Positions 44,296-44,973 of a DNA stretch of 44,973 nucleotides are shown here, in pieces. This DNA is from an uncultured Anaerobiospirillum sp. (GTDB lineage Bacteria; Pseudomonadota; Gammaproteobacteria; Enterobacterales; Succinivibrionaceae). The notes below the pieces were generated by a model that saw nothing but the letters and a program-made list of their open reading frames with translations, was not told where the DNA came from and did no database searches. The stretch is taken from the NCBI GenBank assembly GCA_944390115.1, contig CALXOW010000103.1, positions 1-44,973 on the forward strand. Reading direction: 5' to 3'. How positions within the stretch are numbered: the stretch's first letter is position 1; each line of letters opens with the position of its first letter. Made by a program: the position numbers and the translations under genes.

Positions 44296-44940
44296 ATGCC
44301 AACCAAATTAGATCCCGATAAGACTGCGGTGGACAAAGCCCTAGAGATGATGATACTGTTGATGGGCTCCAATCATGCCTGGAGCACCAGTCAGCTCAAA
44401 GATCGACTCAACTGCTCGACCCAGACGATAAGTCGCGTGGCTGAAGCTATTGAACGCCGTGTGGGTGCACAGCTCCTCATCGAAAAGAACGGTAAGGAAA
44501 ATACCTATCGCTTGGAGCCTAAGGCTAAGAAGGGACGCTTGTATCGCAATAATATGGAGCTGCGCTATCTCCAGTTATGCCGCGACTTAGCCGAACCTTA
44601 CTTGCCTAAGCAAATCTTGGAGTCCACGGATCGTGATTTGCGTCGGCTTGAGCAGTTCTTAGGGGATGAGAGCAATGAGCCCCAGCATAATCGCCCTTTT
44701 GCCTTCTTAAGCCAAGGTTATATCGATTACACGCCCCATTACGACACCATTGATCTCATTTCCGAGGCGATCGAGGAGAAGGAGATCTTAGAGCTTGAGT
44801 GCAAGGTTCTAGGCCAAAAGAAAAAAGAGCAGTACCTCTTTGCTCCGAGCGTCATCGCGGGCATGAACGGCGCTTTGTACGTGCTGGGCGTTGAGGGGTT
44901 CTTTGTGATTAGTGGTGAAACGACTTCTTTCAACATATAA
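44296..44940 (+). CDS. WYL-type transcriptional regulator, probably truncated at the C terminus
   Basis: The N-terminal 65 residues form a winged-helix HTH (DKALEMMILLMGSNH, then STSQLKDRLNCSTQTISRVAEAIERR, here split). After a linker, YIDYTPHYDTIDLISEAIEE (about 142-161) and LFAPSVIAGMNGALYVLGVE (about 178-197) match the start of a WYL domain, which senses ligands or nucleic acids. Usual members are 300 residues or more and continue with a conserved R-x-F-x-L-x-R-I part. Here the frame stops at 214 after GETTSFNI, beside an AT-rich hairpin. It looks cut off by an insertion or frameshift. ATG 44296 has aaggag upstream. Confidence 0.7.
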   Translation: MPTKLDPDKTAVDKALEMMILLMGSNHAWSTSQLKDRLNCSTQTISRVAEAIERRVGAQLLIEKNGKENTYRLEPKAKKGRLYRNNMELRYLQLCRDLAEPYLPKQILESTDRDLRRLEQFLGDESNEPQHNRPFAFLSQGYIDYTPHYDTIDLISEAIEEKEILELECKVLGQKKKEQYLFAPSVIAGMNGALYVLGVEGFFVISGETTSFNI

Positions 44941-44973
44941 ATGCACACTTATAGTGCATTTCATTTTTATTAT
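44939..44973 (+). terminator. AT-rich hairpin at the end of the WYL-type gene
   Basis: AAATGCAC (44939-44946), loop acttata, GTGCATTT (44954-44961), followed by catttttattat. It works on paper as an intrinsic terminator. The low GC content against the surroundings also fits the terminal hairpin of an inserted element beyond the window. Confidence 0.5.

Overview
The window looks like chromosomal DNA of a gammaproteobacterium, most likely a member of the Succinivibrionaceae close to Anaerobiospirillum. The strongest reason is the 532-residue ATP-dependent PEP carboxykinase (26864-28462). As far as I remember, its length and wording closely match the enzyme known from Anaerobiospirillum succiniciproducens. 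The rest is gammaproteobacterial housekeeping with E. coli-like gene order: mlaDCB, uvrA divergent from ssb, mreBCD-maf-tldD, gpmI divergent from yibN-secB-gpsA, and a spread-out nfuA / pckA / greB / bioH-like / hslO-hslR / nudE block. No rRNA, tRNA or CRISPR array was seen.

Layout. 1-1726: the last part of an unidentified ORF with a strong terminal hairpin lies directly against mlaD, followed by mlaC and mlaB (phospholipid transport). 1797-3483: a bile-acid:sodium-symporter-type permease and a DUF2750-like protein. 3569-8836: uvrA facing two tandem single-strand-binding protein genes, the first with an unusually long repeat-built linker. 9590-16639: mreB, mreC, mreD, maf, tldD, darP and pmbA (cell shape, nucleotide sanitation, TldD/E protease, ribosome assembly). 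16716-21010 is the accessory zone. It has a minus-strand run of secreted four-cysteine-domain proteins (one single-domain, one four-domain, one broken by an in-frame amber codon), an orphan RelE-like toxin, two diverged copies of a 111-bp upstream element, and a roughly 1-kb poorly coding stretch with small ORFs, a CRP-like site and a minus-strand terminator. 21080-25436: gpmI, yibN, secB, gpsA. 25493-32308: an orphan COG3636-type antitoxin, nfuA, pckA, greB, an unknown gene, and a CoA-disulfide reductase fused to rhodanese. 32406-39205: BioH-like hydrolase, ribB, pdxJ, an MFS transporter, hslO, hslR, nudE. 39486-43474: argF, argG, argH, the last three steps from ornithine to arginine. 43632-end: a YkgJ-type cysteine-cluster protein and a WYL-type regulator that ends early beside an AT-rich hairpin at the window edge.

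How it works together. Most genes are core metabolism and envelope biology. PckA is expected to act in the carboxylating, ATP-forming direction of a succinate-producing anaerobe. The CoA-disulfide reductase/rhodanese, NfuA, Hsp33 and YibN are all redox or sulfur proteins. The best candidate for something undescribed is the secreted four-cysteine-domain cluster with its duplicated promoter element, together with the transcribed-looking but unassigned stretch 19786-20843. Two window-wide oddities are low-complexity tails added to several conserved proteins (UvrA, Ssb, GreB, Hsp33, GpsA) and short tandem duplications in many intergenic gaps. All calls are by eye, with no database search.
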